From contig KB309537.1 of the NCBI GenBank assembly GCA_000328365.1, positions 544,125-608,124 on the forward strand: 64,000 nt of DNA, read 5' to 3'. This document shows, in pieces, positions 35,913 through 49,529 of this stretch. The stretch's first letter is position 1. Each line of letters begins with the position of its first letter. Under the pieces are notes generated by a model, which was given only the letters and a program-made list of their open reading frames with translations, searched no databases and was not told where the DNA came from. Made by a program: the position numbers and the translations under genes. Source of the stretch: Capitella teleta (lineage: Eukaryota; Annelida; Polychaeta; Capitellidae).

Positions 35913-37829
35913 CAGCTATTGAGCAGTAGCTCGGTGGCTACAATCGAGAATTCAGGCATAAGTGCCATAATCACTCAATGGCAATAAATAATAATATTTA
36001 TGATTTTTTGGTTAATATTGAAATTCATGCGTTTGTTAAGCATTTCAATTAATAATAATCAATGTTTCTATATTTGATTTTTTGTTTGATAGTTTTATTC
36101 AATTTACAGCCTCGCAATTCTGAAGAATGTGACAGACCAAGGAAGACAGAGCCGTGATAGCAGTCTCCCTCAGCCGAACTAGGGCAGCATGTTGTCTGGA
36201 AATCACGAAAAAATGCCAAATTTGGTGTGTATAAGCTAAAATATCCATGCCTTCACTTGTTCATGATTCAACCTCACTTCAGGTGCATGTTGATACTGTC
36301 ATATCATGTCTTCAAACTCAAGCAAGAAGCGGCATTCTCACTTCACTTGCCGCCCTGAGCCTTACACCCTGACATCTGCTTATGATCATGTGGTTGACAA
36401 AGAATCATGATTGTATTAATTGTATACTTTTCATTATTTTTATTTAATGCAAAAACATCACAAGAATTAGAACAAATTAACATTACTTTGATAATGGATC
36501 AAAGGATCTCAAAGTCATGGCATAATATTTGCATTTAACCAAGTTAAATATTGAAATTCTTAGACATGCTATTTTTAATTTCCAGAAGTGAATTTTAAAC
36601 TCAAGCAATTTATTCAAATATTACTTGTTCAATTACGTATACAGTTTTTAACTAATCTTTGTGGCACCATTAGAAGTCCGTTCTATTTGTGAATATATAC
36701 GATGCATTGCTTATTTATTTATTCATTTATTTATTTTATTTGGTCATTATTTATTTCATTTATCATATACATGTATGTAGACTTCAGTCGGCCATAAACT
36801 ATTATAATAATAATAAGTTAAGACAGATGGAAATAGTTATTCCCTGATTTATTGAATTAATTATATCATCAATTATTTTAGCAATTTGATTTATGAAATG
36901 TATTTATTTGTGTCATCAAGATATTTTGCAGTTTCTCTTGTTCAAAACATAATCCAAGAAAGTTTTAAATCTATAATTTAATTAAATTATAGGTATAAAA
37001 TACTTTTTATGTCACTATTCATTTATAAAAATATTATATCATCACATCCGATTATTGGGACATATATAATTATATATAGTAATTTGTTCATGGTGTTAAA
37101 AACAATTCATTCCTCTAAATATTTTTGATCCATTTTGTTCACTTGCCTGAATAAATAATATCAAGAATGGTTTAATTTGATTTGTGAATTTGCCTGAATT
37201 CCACAAGCGATCGTGACTGCTATATCTCACAAGATTAAATCCAATCATAAAAGGTGTACTTAACCGTCAAGCATATCGTTTGATCTATTTCTTTGTTGCC
37301 ATTGTTACGTTGGGGGAAGTACTAATTAATAGGATCTCAAGGTCGCCTGTGTGTGTGCATCAACTAATTAGCATGATAGGCGAAGAGATGGCTGTAATAA
37401 TAGTAATTTCATGCTTATTTCATTTCGGGGAAACACTTCGGAAAAATATATAGAAAGTAGAGAAATTTATCATAAATTAATGAATCGATTAAGTCAATAA
37501 TAATAAGCATAGTCATTAACATAATTCAAAAGGCAGGGGACTTTTCAAATCATTTTTTCGTAAGTACCCTAGTTGAATGAGCTCACCTATCCAAGGAGTG
37601 ACTGTTGAGGGCTAACAAATTTAGATGTAAATAATATTTATAAGTAATATTATAGCCCCATTATTCAGTTTAGTTCCAGTGAAATAATATATTTTTAAGT
37701 CACCGAATTTACCACTCCCTCTCTCTTCCCCATTCTGCGATCTGGATTGACTAGAAGCCTGGTACATGCAGTTACGTTTTGTTTTTTTATGGCGCGAATC
37801 GCTATCCATAGCGCGCTCAGTTTTGGGGG

Positions 37830-38205
37830 TTGTAGATAGTATTAGACGGTATTTTGCTGTCTGCTGATTGGTCGATTGAATAGAGCGGAAGTTGTTCTAA
37901 ACATGGCGAATGTTATTTATTTGTTTTGATTTTTAGTTTTCGGGTAATCGGAAATTTCGTCGTCTCCCCATGTTAATTTCCTATACCTTGGTGTTTTGTG
38001 ACGTCACAACGTCGATCCGGAGGGATCTCGCGTTTCAAATCTCGGGAGCGAGGGGGCTGATTTTTTTTCGGAAAAAGCGTTCTAAAAGTGTTAAAAGTCG
38101 CACTACATTGAACTTTGACCCATATAAGGGCATAATGAAACCTCCGCGAATCGATTTATGTAATCTAGGGGCTGAAGTGTCATAGACACTTTAAGCATCA
38201 TAATG
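37830..38205. repeat. Possible non-autonomous DNA element
   Basis: The stretch is more GC-rich than its surroundings. It ends at AGTGTCATAGACACTTTAA, a terminal palindrome like those that close many MITEs. I cannot find the matching opposite end, so this is tentative. Confidence 0.3.
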
Positions 38206-38708
38206 GTAGGAGGAGAGGCTATACATCCTTTGAAAATGATGGCATGATAGCTGATAAAGAACTAAGGGTGGGTGCATGTTTCGATATGTATCATATACTT
38301 GGTGGGTTTCCTCGCAGATCATAAAATTATGGAATAATATTATAGTAAACAGCCGTGCAGAGATCCTGTCGTATTATAGACCACCCTCACATGACAGAAT
38401 CCGATTGGCCATATTTTCACCTTGTCATTACCGTGAAATTTAAGGGCTTCTTTTGGATGAGCTCTGATTAGAACATGCAATACGACCACTAAATAGGCGT
38501 CTTGCGACCTTGTGAGTTGAGCCAAAACAGAAATCATAAATCTGCCTTTGGTCAATCCCGAGAGAACTCGGCAGTGAGTATAAGCATGGACACTTAGTTC
38601 ATGGATGCTCACGAACAGTGGCCCAGTGGATCTTGTGTTTATTATAGAAATCAACAGGCAGGTCATGCAGTTCGTCCAGACAGAAGAGTTATAGTTTCCG
38701 ATGATTGG

Positions 38709-40584
38709 TTACATAATTTCACTGAGCAGTATCCACTCCCTGAGGATACAAGGCAGATCCAGAGACTCCACTCCGACAACCAGGTTTCCCCGGATGATCT
38801 TTCGGAGCAACAACCGGCAGACAAGTTTCAACGGCATCGGGTTACGTAAGAAGTTTTTGGCGGCAGACGACCACACTGGAGATGAAACAAGGACATCGAT
38901 GGACTCTTGACGCAGACGTAACCATGGCAACTCAGGACACGGTGGTGGATCAAACGTAGTGAAGTAAACGTCATTAATTAGAGAGCAGCCATTTTGAATG
39001 AGTAGCATCATGATTTCAAAATGGCGACTGCCCATTGCAACTTCAAGGCACGAATAGTCGAAGTTATACACATTGCATGCGTTGCTGGTTACATTCAGTT
39101 CAATATTGTGTTTTAGAAGTAGCTTCACGACCTCTAAATGACCTTTCCACGTCGCTAACCACATTGCATTTTCGTTTTCGTTTGTCCGAATGTTAACATC
39201 GCAGCCATGACTCAGCAAAATTTCCACACATTCTGGATTCCCGACGACGGCCGCCAAATGAAGAGGACACTCATCCCGCTCTCCGCAGACTTCATCTGGA
39301 TCGGCCCCAGCGTTCAAGAGTAGACGCAGGATGTCCGGAGAGTCTGCCCCCATGAACAGAGGGTTGTACCCCCATCGGTTCTTCTTATTCACATCAGCTC
39401 CACGTCCTGCGCGAAGAAGAATTAAGGAAACGGACGTTATGATCATGATTAAGTACAGACACTCACCGATGAGAGCTCGTACAACATCAGTGTGTCCGTT
39501 ATGGCAGGCAAGAGTGATGGCGGCAGAACACTCCTTCGTCTGGTTATTTAACTCAGCCCCTGCGTCTAGTAAACGCTCCACAATGCTCAGATCACCAAGA
39601 TGGGCAGCCAACATCAACGGAGTCTGCTCACGTCGCTTACGCAAGGCCTCCAGGTCAGCTCCTGCCATGAGGAGTTCCTCCACCAGCTCAATATCTCCAG
39701 TTTCGATCGCGCAATGAAGAGGAGTACCTGTAATAGACTTATGCTAACCGTGTTTCGTATAATTAACCTTATACATAACCTAAATCAAGGTCAAGGTTAA
39801 CATTAACGCTCAATCCAGCATTTAGGAATATCCGGACGACTTCTCGGTGTCCATTTTCGATGGCTGCCACCATTCCGAGGTAGAGGTAGCGAGCAAGTCC
39901 TCGTCCACTGTACTCTCCATTCCCAGTTACACTGTCAAAGATGAGATGAACACACTCACAATGGCCGCCTTCACACGCGGCATCGAACGCGCTTTTCCCG
40001 TCGCGGTTTCGACGGAAAATGTCAGCGCCAATCGACAGAATGAACCTCAGGGTGTCCTTGTGACCGTTCTTTGCTGCGTGGATCAACAGTGTGTCTTTTC
40101 GTTCGTCTGGTTCGTCGAGGTCGCAATCTGGAATGAAAAGTTCAGAAATATTGTTGATGTCATTCTCGATACAACAGTTGACGGCTAAAAGCCGTGTTTA
40201 CATGTGTTCTTTGGATTTTTTTTTTTTATGATTTCCTGTGCGCCCCCCTCAATTAGACGCGCACCCTGGACCGGAATCTCAGTGCCGCCTTCATGTAAAT
40301 CAGCGATCGCATTGTAAGCCAGGAACGTTATGATTTCGCCATGTATAGAGCGTTATGAACTCACAAGTTTCCAATGGCGTCTGCATCACAACCTGCAAGA
40401 ATTCCGAGATTCCCCTGGACGCAGCCATCGAAAGCAGACGCTGTGTCATTGCTGCTCTTCGTTCTTCTGGCAATTCTTGAATTATTTCCGTCACTTCATC
40501 AAAGTCGTGGCGGTCGAAAGCAGCGATGATCGTCGCCTCCTGCAAGCCGTCAGATTCAGGGTCTGGATGCATCCCGTTCGACAT
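38709..40584 (-). CDS. Ankyrin-repeat protein with C-terminal SOCS box (ASB-like)
   Basis: Four exons, 40584-40365, 40127-39780, 39727-39467 and 39406-38709, giving 508 aa with consistent phases. After an N-terminal segment (MSNGMHPDPESDGLQEATI) come about nine ankyrin repeats, for example TLLIHAAKNGHKDTLRFILS, TPLHCAIETGDIELVEELLM and PLHLAAVVGNPECVEILLSH. The C-terminus (NPMPLKLVCRLLLRKII) matches the BC box consensus (Pro-Leu-x3-Cys-x3-Leu) of a SOCS box that recruits Elongin B/C. The following Cul5 segment (LDLPCILREWI) keeps the LP but not the usual second Pro. The family supplies substrate receptors for Cullin-5 ubiquitin ligases; the substrate here is unknown. Introns 2 and 3 are 52 and 60 bp. 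Intron 1 carries two CGTTATGA motifs just inside its 5' end and intron 3 carries one. The gene is head-to-head with reticulon across 1.9 kb. Confidence 0.9.
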
Positions 40585-42506
40585 ATTGTTCCGCTGATTT
40601 GCGTCTTAGAATGTACACTGGCAATCTGGCACGATGCCAAAGAAAAAACGGGTGTACCAAGGTGTAGGGAATTAGGAAGGTAGGAGTTATGCGGTTTATG
40701 TCCCCAAGTTCCAAACGGAATAAAAGTTCGATAATTCATAATATATTTGACCAGATCTAGCTAGGCCTACTAGTATATTCATCACGGGTGCTATGTTAGG
40801 CTTACCGTTGTGCTGCTTATTATCAATGATAATGGATTGGTTGCATCTATGCAAATTAAACTTTCTTGCTTCCATCAAAATTATGCCTAGCTAATAGCCT
40901 AGCTTATGCATAATTTATTAATCCAACCACCTTCTGTAATTCCGCATGATTAATCGCAAGGCTGAAATCTTTGGTTGTATAACTTGTATGCGCCATGGCG
41001 AGCTGTCTCCATGCGTTGACGCTATAAGGCCTCGTGACAAGTGCTCTAGCTGGTCTACTTCCAATTTAGGAGAGTGTTAATTGTGATCCAAGTTTCAAAA
41101 TGACCACGATTCACAATAATTTATTGTCACGTTTTGCCCAAGGCAAAGTTTCGTTTCGATGCCATATTCACGGACGAATTGCCAGAATGCGGATCAATGA
41201 TGAACCGTTCGAAAAGAAAGTGCTCTTTCTTTTGGATGCATGATGAAGAATATTTTCTGTTGACATAAAGAGAAGAAAGAGAAAAAAAAGAAGAATAAAG
41301 AAAAAAGAAGTGGTATATTCCGAAAGAGGAAAAAAATCCCTGTTTTAATCATAAATTATATTCAATGTACAATGCATGTAATTTTGCAAGTTCTACACAT
41401 GCGTAAAATGTTATTTGGTTATCATGGTCCTACACTTCTGTATTTCAATTTCTAGAGGTACACGCATACATATTCATGCTATATTATACACACATACATA
41501 TACATATCATATACACCCAACCCATCGTTTCTATATACAATGCCAGCATTGTCACATGACATATATACTCTTGAGGCATTTTAGTATTTCAATAAGATAC
41601 CACAAACGAAGGTCTCCTTTGTTCGTACATTCATGACTTGGCCTACAACTACAGCACTATAGTAGCTACTCAAAATTCGAGCATTAGGCCCCTATGCAGT
41701 GTATGACAGAGACAATATATTATTAGAACATGAAGACGTGATTTAGCAGTGCAGCACTTAATCTTTTGGCCACGTACGAACTACGTATATGGCTTGGAGG
41801 CCAGTGTCTTTATCCTTTAATCAAACATGCAAGTCAAAGAAAAAGTCTGAGCTGCCACATATTACGCATATAGGCCTAACTGGCATATTCTTAAAAATTA
41901 TAATGCACTACAGACTACTCGTCTACTGCACGTGTAAGCGGTGTGACGTATAGCTAGCTATATAGGCTAGCAGTATAGAATTCCGTAATTTGATCTTAAG
42001 GTTTGATTGAATAGGATGTCACTATTGATCTAAGTTGACGAATCGAGGAAGTTAAATAATGGTGACGCAATGAGAATCCGTCAGAGAACACTCAACACGT
42101 GTCTTTCAACTGAGAGAAGTGACATCAGAGAATCTCGAAAATCATAACGCATCAGTTTTGACCAAAATCAACAGAAGCTATATTTACCCTATTAACAATT
42201 ACAAGTTATTAAATTGTTTTATTAATTACTTAAATATCCCAATTATGAGTTCTTGCCAATAATGAACCACACCAGTAACGTAGCATTCCATAAATATCCT
42301 GAATGAATAATCATAACGCCCGCCATGCCGACATTATGACTTATTCGGCTTTCCATATTCTCGCGCTGCCATTTTGCAGTCAGTCCGCGCAGAGCCAGAT
42401 CGATTGTCAAGTGTAAGCTCCGTCTCTCTCGCTGTGAAGCTCTGTTAGCGCTCATTGTTTTTTTGCATATTCGGATTCTCTCAGTTTCGTTCGCTAGCTA
42501 TTCAAA
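40585..42506. promoter_or_regulatory. Region between the divergent ASB-like and reticulon genes
   Basis: 1.9 kb holding both 5' regions. Two TCATAACG motifs (42142-42149, 42311-42318) lie within 370 bp of the reticulon ATG. CCATTTTG at 42370 and AAAATGGC spanning the reticulon start codon resemble YY1 sites. No further gene is seen. Confidence 0.4.
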
Positions 42507-45500
42507 ATGGCAGACTTTTCATCCCCTCCTGAGAATATTTCTGACGGTGATTTCGAGAAGGTGGACCCTCTTGCAGCAGAGGAGCCAGCCCAACCGGAGG
42601 CGGACCTCCTCTCCGGCTCACCTCCCCCGACCGCTGGCGTGCAACCCTTGTTGGACTTCTCCTCCGAACCCAGCCCCCCTGCTGTGGATAACTCTGTCCC
42701 TGAACCTGTTGCCCCTGTCGTGGAGAAGAAACAGCCGTCGAGTGCTGTCTCGAATTCAGGTGATTTCACGTTATAATTGCCATGTCATGCCATGTCATGC
42801 TATGTGCATGTGGAATGCTATTCCATATGGTATAATGGTGCTATGCCTGGTATGGGCCATTGATCACCTTGATGACTCATGCATGCATGTGCAGCGTCCC
42901 TCATGCGCCCTGAGTCCAGATTGATATTATTCTATATATACACAGGCCACTTCAATGCATGTTGGATTAAGAGAGGCAATGGGTTGAATGGGTATATTTA
43001 ATATTATAAGGTGGTAAAACAAATTTTCGATCTATCTATGGAATAATTCATTAATTTATTTGTAAGTACTGAGTCATTTTGAAATAGGTCAAATTAGAGT
43101 CAAATATTGTGATTATACAGCTGGCATTCTGATGATTCTCTTATGAGACTTATAATAAAAGTAATTAAAATATCAACAATTTATATAAACAAAAAATAGT
43201 TTTTAAAACAATCAATTAAAAGTTCAATAATATAAAACAAAAAGGGCCATATTATAGATCTTATTATAATTGTATTAATGTATTAATTAATTATTAATTG
43301 TAATAATGTATGAGGTTTTGTGAATTCAATAATAGAATATAAGTAGTTCAATGCATTTATAATGATGTATTTGATTATCATTGTGAATTTCAGTTTTCAA
43401 TCTGTATATAGCTCAACTGCCTCAAAGATATTTATTCATTAGAAAAGATTTATTTAAAAAATGTTAGCTTGTACAGAATGAGTTTACGACAGCCGAGTTG
43501 ATTACTGGAAATAACCTAATTACTCACTAAATAAAATATTGAAGGCCATTAATTTCAAGAGGAATATTAACCTCATGATGGAATCGTGATGGTTATTATT
43601 ATCTCTGTGTTGAAGTCTCGTTTAATTGGCGTAGGAGTCTTTATCTGTGCTATGCTCTTGAGCCGAGAGAAGTGCAATTACTATTATAAGTACCCTGATG
43701 GTTAGCAATTACAATACTCCTGCATTGCTACTAAACGAGCTTTGTTGTGACTGCATATGTAAAGTGGTTTATATCTTGTGTTTAATGCTTGGACTTTGAA
43801 TGCCTTCAATATAAAGCGTGCGATATACTCTCCATGTATGTAATTGATACAAGTGATGAAGTGATGATATTTTAATTAAAGTTCATGGTTCTTATGAGAG
43901 CCTTTTTTAGTTCAGATTTTATAACTGTGCATCATGTGCTATTTATAACCTGTTTATAGCTGCATTACATATATCATAACATTATAATATGAATCATAAT
44001 TTTATGATATTCATTGGTATTTGTGTGCAAGTTATTTTATGCATCAGTCAGCTGGTAATAAAATACCCTACTAGTATCCATATTGCACTGCATGTAAATA
44101 ATTTCAGCATCATGGGTGAAGAAGATCGACCCACGAGGTTAGTTGATTTATAATCTATTAATCATTACATTACCTGAACATACCTTGCGTGTATATTTCC
44201 ATTGTGGCATTATATGGATCTAGCTGCTAAATGAAGGCAAATAAATATAATGTTTAGTATGTACGTACACAGTTGACCTGGTTAGGAATATTGTGAGATT
44301 TTTTTTCTCATATTTTTCTTATGATTCTTTGTGTTGAGAGTGAAATTGTGATGACTCAGCATCACATGCCTGTGTTTTTACAATTTTACTATTTATACAC
44401 CGTGATTTTTCACGGTATGAATATTTCATACATTAATACTGGTATCCTCTAAAGTCAAAAGTCGACAGACCTGGAATCCCACCAGACTGTCACGTGACCT
44501 GAATTCACTGTGCCTACATTGACTCTGGTGTTATGAGTACTTAAAACCCAAATTTTAGGGTTGATGGAGCATTTAAAGGTCATGAACTTCTGACCCTGAA
44601 TATTAGAATGTGTAACTTTTGAATACATTTGATTTTTATGCCCTGGACAGTGGTCAATAAGAGCGTCTTAGGGTCTAGCCATTGTGTAACTCTGTTAAAT
44701 TTACTGCTCTACTGTAATGTTGAGTTTATACTGGCAATGTAATGTTATGTCAACATTAGGATAAAAGAATAATTCTCCAATCTTCTTGCCTTCAAATTTT
44801 ATTTCTACTTGCTTGAGCAAGATTTTACTATTGATCTAAAACTATTAGATCTTTCAGAGTTTCATTTGTATTTTTTTGAAAAGCTTGAAACCCACCCGCC
44901 CTCTCCAGCTGTTACTATTTAAGCCACTCTGCACTCACAATCTCTTTGGTCATTTTAGGACTTTAGGCATCTGTTATTTGGCTTGGACATAAAATCTCTG
45001 AAAACTTATTTCTTCCAAATCTTTGTCAACATTTGAGAACTCCTTCTAATTCAATTTTCACGTACAGAATTGGATGCCCTTTTTCAGGCCACCCTGTACA
45101 TTTCCCCAATCAGACACTGTGACCTCTTTGAACCCACCGCTATGTCTGAGCCAGCTTAAACTGTGTATGCAATTGACCTATATACTATTGTCTTACACTG
45201 TACAGTGTGAGCGTATAACACACTCATTCTCACCTATCCTAGCTCTTACATTTAGCATGCTGAAATCGGTTGCAATATCTCCATGTTCCTACAGTGATTC
45301 ATGTGCAGTCCTGATTGATGGAAATGTTGCTGCACATACTCCAAACTCCTCTCCCCCTGCTCAGTGCTATTATCTCTTATTGCCAGCATTTTATTCTCGC
45401 ATTATTGAGAGCCCTTCTTTACCTCTTACCGTGTGCAAGTACTGACTCTGCTAGCCAACGTGTAATTCTCGTTGATGTTCTGAATCAGAGGCAAGCGGTG

Positions 45501-48500
45501 TTCAAGTGCTGTTGTTAAATGTTATGTCTTCATAGTGTTTATCTATTTATTCTCTTTAAAGCTTCTGTTCAGAATTTTTTCCATGATTACTCTTTAAAAA
45601 ATAAAAAGATATCCCAATATTGTCTTTTATATTGGAGTATTTACTTAGGGTTTTAACCCCTCTCTCTCTCTCTCTCTCTCCTCTATCCCATGTTCTTCCC
45701 GGCCTTGTTTTCCGTTCCCTAATAACTCTCGTACATGCTGACGCCCTCGTAGACCTTCTGAAGGCTCCCGATACAATAGTCTGCAGCTTAAATCGCTATG
45801 CAGTTTATACAGCTTTTTCATTGGCTTAGTCTGAGTGGCTTCTCTGCTTGATAATCTGGAAGCATTAATTATTGCTGATTAGATCCTTGTGCTAATGAAT
45901 GACCATGATCAGAGCATGTGCTCATCATGGCCGAATTATCGGCGTAATGCACATGCTGTGTCAAGAGTGTTTGTTCTGAAGTCGATGCTTTAAACCATCT
46001 GCTGTTATCTAAGTTGAATCGATGGATCAGACAGACCGATATGGATTTCAATATGCGGAGATGTGTTCCTGATACAATTCGGATTTCGGTCTCTGCTTAT
46101 CCGTTTCATATTATCTCCTAAGTCTGAGCTATTGTATCGTGTACGTGATTAAAAGATGACGTCACAGCGGTCATTCTTTCGCTGAAGTAACCTTTAACCT
46201 TTGATCACTCCACCGTTGCTTTTTAATCCACTGTCCACTCAATTTCTCGGTCATTTCAATCATTTTCAACCAATGGAGACTGTTACTGAAACCATCATCC
46301 AGGAGGAACAGGTCATGCTCAGCTCCCCTTCGCTGGAGAAGGGATTCGAGGAGATGGAGAAGACCGAGCCTCTTAGGGTTGAACGTGAGGCTGCTCGTTC
46401 AGCAAATGCATACGTTCCCCTTGTGCTTTTACGGAGGTACCTGCTCCCGGGATGTCTGGCTGTGGTCGATTCAGCGCGTTGGGTTCTGATGCGGCCAGAA
46501 GGTATATTTATGGGTCACTCTGTGTGTGATAGTATTGAGCAACGGGACACCACAACAATATTGCATGCGTTCGAATATTTCATGAGGTCTCTCCTTATAT
46601 TATGATAATGCCACAGGCCTCGAGTCTATAGGACTCATTCAGCTGTCTTTTTATTTTGTATTTGTGGGGTTGCGTTGTGGATTTTCTTCTGTACGAACAC
46701 CACTATTGATTGGCCTTTGACCTTGATGGAATAAGACATCATCTTATTGCGACGCTGAATTACTCTCAGCGATTGTCAACAAACGTGCCCTGGGAAGGGT
46801 GAAGGCCGAGGAGGAGGGAGGGGGGGATTTCATCGATTTTCCCTTCTGCTGGTCCTTGTGCTCCTTGCTCATTATGTTGCTGGGAGAGGTGTGCGTTTTT
46901 TTTTTGGTTCATCCCTGTGGGAACAAGGGTTATACGGGGTGAAAGCCAGACATCTGTCCTTGCCTTGCATTATGCATATGGGGTGATCTAGGGAGTGTCC
47001 TGGTTCTCTTCTTATAGAGTTATGTAATGCTGCTCTCTGGTCTGTTATAAGTATATATTATGCTGTAATCTGTGCGGTTATTTTGATAGCTTCTGTTTGG
47101 AGTAAATTATTCATTTATTTGTCGATGAATCGTTGGATGGTTTTAGCACTTTCTTATTCTTTCATTGCATGTTAATATGCAATTTTCTATGCACCTTTAT
47201 CTGATGAGAGTTTTTATAGTTTTTTTTTTGTGTGTGTTCGATATGTCCAGAAAATAGTTTTTTTTTTTTCTTTCCTATGCTCAAGGATGCAATTATCTTT
47301 GTTTTTCAAAAAACAAAAGAATTTTACTTATTTTTTGACTTTTTGATTTTTTTAGTTTTTTTTTTTCAATTTTAATTTTTTTTCTGCAAGTTTTTATTAT
47401 TACCAATTACGTGAACATTTCTTTCTTATTTTTGATTGAAATTTCGTTTTTCAGAATCAGGCGTTTTGCCCAGTTGTGGTAAATGAAACTCTAATCCATG
47501 GCTTTTTGTTCGTTTATAAGCAAAAGCTTGATTTCTTCATTTTATCGCTCTTTTGAGTCTTTTTCTTTTATATATTTTCATATCTTTTTCGTTCGCTTAA
47601 ATATATTTTTTACCAGAATGATTTTTACAATTTTTCTATTCAAATATTCTGGTTTAATTTGCATGTGGCATTTCTGCAGTCTGTGGTATATACAACTCTC
47701 TGCGCATGCATAGAATGTTTATATAGCTTATTTTCTTTTGAATGTTGTATGCTGTGGATTTTAATTTATGCTAATTTATGCATGTTATTTTTTCGTAGAG
47801 ATTCGCAAGACAGGTGAGCCGACGTGTGCGATAGAAATATAATCCGCTTAAAACTTTCCGGGTGATAGCTATGCTTTTCTTCCTTTGCCAGCCAGGCAGT
47901 ATGTAATAACTGCTGGATCTGTTTTTCTGGGATTCAAAAATGCCTATTTGCCAATTACTAAGTTGGGACAAAAAAAGAAGTGACCTTATTTTGGTCAGTT
48001 TATTTGAGATAATTTTGTGCTTGTATTAAAAGGATTAAAACAATACTCAAATGGCTTCTTGGGATGTCAGGAGGAATAAATTCATTCGAAGATGCAGTCA
48101 TTCAGGCTTTGAATCTCTTTAAGAGAAAAATAAATCTGCAATACCTCGGCCACTAGTTACAGGTGCATTTTCTCTTGCATGTAAGTCTTGTAAGTTGTAA
48201 GATTACATGCTCTGGCCTTGTAACTGGGTCACTGAACTCTTGTTTGATAAGGAAAACCTGTCGCTTCCCACATCGTGGAGATCTGTTGATTAGTTCAGTC
48301 GTTGGCAAAATGTCGCCCAAGAAACATGCTGTAGAAGTCGTAGAACCTGCGGTCAATAATGACCAAGCAACGTCTCCTTATCAGATCTGTTCGTTGAGCT
48401 GATCTCCCTTCAACACCTATTTTTGTTCATTTCAGTGGTGGATCTCATCTACTGGAGAGACATCAAGAAGTCTGCGGTCGTGTTTGGAAGCATGCTCGTC

Positions 48501-49529
48501 CTTCTCCTGTCGCTGGCTCTCTTCTCCGTGCTGTCCGTCATCGCTTACCTTTCCCTGGCCACCCTCACCGTCACTGTCACATTCCGTATCTATAAGAATG
48601 TGCTTGGAGCCGTGCAGAAAACCGGAGAAGGACATCCGTTCAAGTAGGTTCTCTCCATCTAGTGTGCAGTTATATACGCACTGTGGTATATTTCTATGAT
48701 GGCCTCGCTAATATTATGTGTGTATTTCTTACAGGCAGTACCTGGAGATGGACATTGCTTTGCCAGAGGACAAAGTTCACGAACTGGCTGACCTTGTCAT
48801 GACACACGTGTCGTGCATTGTGAAGGAGTTGCGTCGCCTTTTCCTGGTTGAAGACTTTGTTGATTCTCTCAAAGTGAGATTGCTTCCGTGTTGTCGTTCG
48901 TATCTGATGGATTTTTTCTTTTTAGTTCGGTCTTCTGTTGTGGGTGCTCACGTACATCGGAGCCTGGTTTAACGGCATGACTCTGCTCATCCTGGGTGAG
49001 ATTCTTACTCCGTGTTACTCTGTAAATTTTATTCGAATGAAAACAGAAAACTGTATCCGCCAGTTTCCTATCACAAACAAGCCTCCGGCAACAGTTATGC
49101 TTCATATAGAAAATTATAGTGAAAATTATGGTAAAAATCCAAGAGGATATCAGATTACCTGTGCTATTCAGCCATCAGCATTAATTTTAATGGTTGTGTC
49201 TTGATTGGATGACTATTAGAAGACACTGTTTGAATATTTCTCAACTTTCCAGGCATCGTTGGCCTCTTCACACTTCCCAAAGTGTATGAAACATACAAGG
49301 TGGGTAATTGGTGATCTACATATTTTATCACAGTGACTAATTAATTCTCTCTCTCAGGTTCAAATCGACCATTATTTGGACTTGGCGAAAACACAGATCA
49401 GGAACGTTATCAAGCAGTACGTTATATCTTACAGTCAATTCTGATTCAATTTCCAATGTTTCTAATTTTATCTTTTTTTTCAGAGTTCAAGAGAAAATCC
49501 CTCTGCCAGGCAAAAAGAAGCCAGAGTGA
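42507..49529 (+). CDS. RTN: Reticulon
   Basis: Exons 42507-42759, 48436-48643, 48735-48873, 48926-48995, 49253-49299, 49358-49416 and 49484-49529, giving 273 aa with consistent phases. The N-terminal exon (MADFSSPPENISDGDFEKVD) is acidic and Pro-rich, as in many reticulons. The reticulon homology domain starts VVDLIYWRDIKKSAVVFG. It has a long hydrophobic hairpin, a hydrophilic loop (PFKQYLEMDIALPEDKVHEL), a second hairpin (FGLLLWVLTYIGAWFNGMT) and IVGLFTLPKVYETYK. The C-terminus is a di-lysine ER-retention type tail ending GKKKPE. The family bends membranes and shapes tubular endoplasmic reticulum. The first intron is 5.7 kb and contains one or two alternative first exons; the others are 52-257 bp. 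The sequence is strikingly vertebrate-like. Confidence 0.96.
46157..46384 (+). CDS. RTN: Reticulon alternative first exon with CRE promoter element
   Basis: The ATG at 46273 opens a 112-nt exon (to 46384) encoding METVTETIIQEEQVMLSSP, SLEKGFEEMEKTEPLRVE. Its GTGAGG donor is in phase 1, exactly as for the main first exon, so it can join the reticulon domain at 48436. A perfect CRE (TGACGTCA, 46157-46164) lies 109 bp upstream of the ATG. An internal promoter of this kind is typical of reticulon genes; transcription is inferred. Confidence 0.6.
48310..48388 (+). CDS. RTN: Possible third reticulon first exon
   Basis: The ATG at 48310, close to the common exon, encodes MSPKKHAVEVVEPAVNNDQ and reaches a GTTCGT donor in phase 1 after 48388. 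The intron to 48436 would be only 47 nt. Short reticulon isoforms with a brief N-terminus are known in other animals; here the evidence is frame and splice phase only. Confidence 0.35.

Larger units (their letters stand above)
34711..38708. other. Intergenic region with repeats and an assembly gap
   Basis: AT-rich, no gene recognised. Two dispersed repeats and the 50-N gap at 35863-35912 are listed separately. Confidence 0.5.

Noticed and set aside
44980-45420. Frame with DIKSLKTYFFQ, resembling the end of a LINE reverse transcriptase
   Set aside because: Only one short motif fits; the adjacent translation lacks other LINE signatures, so it is not listed.
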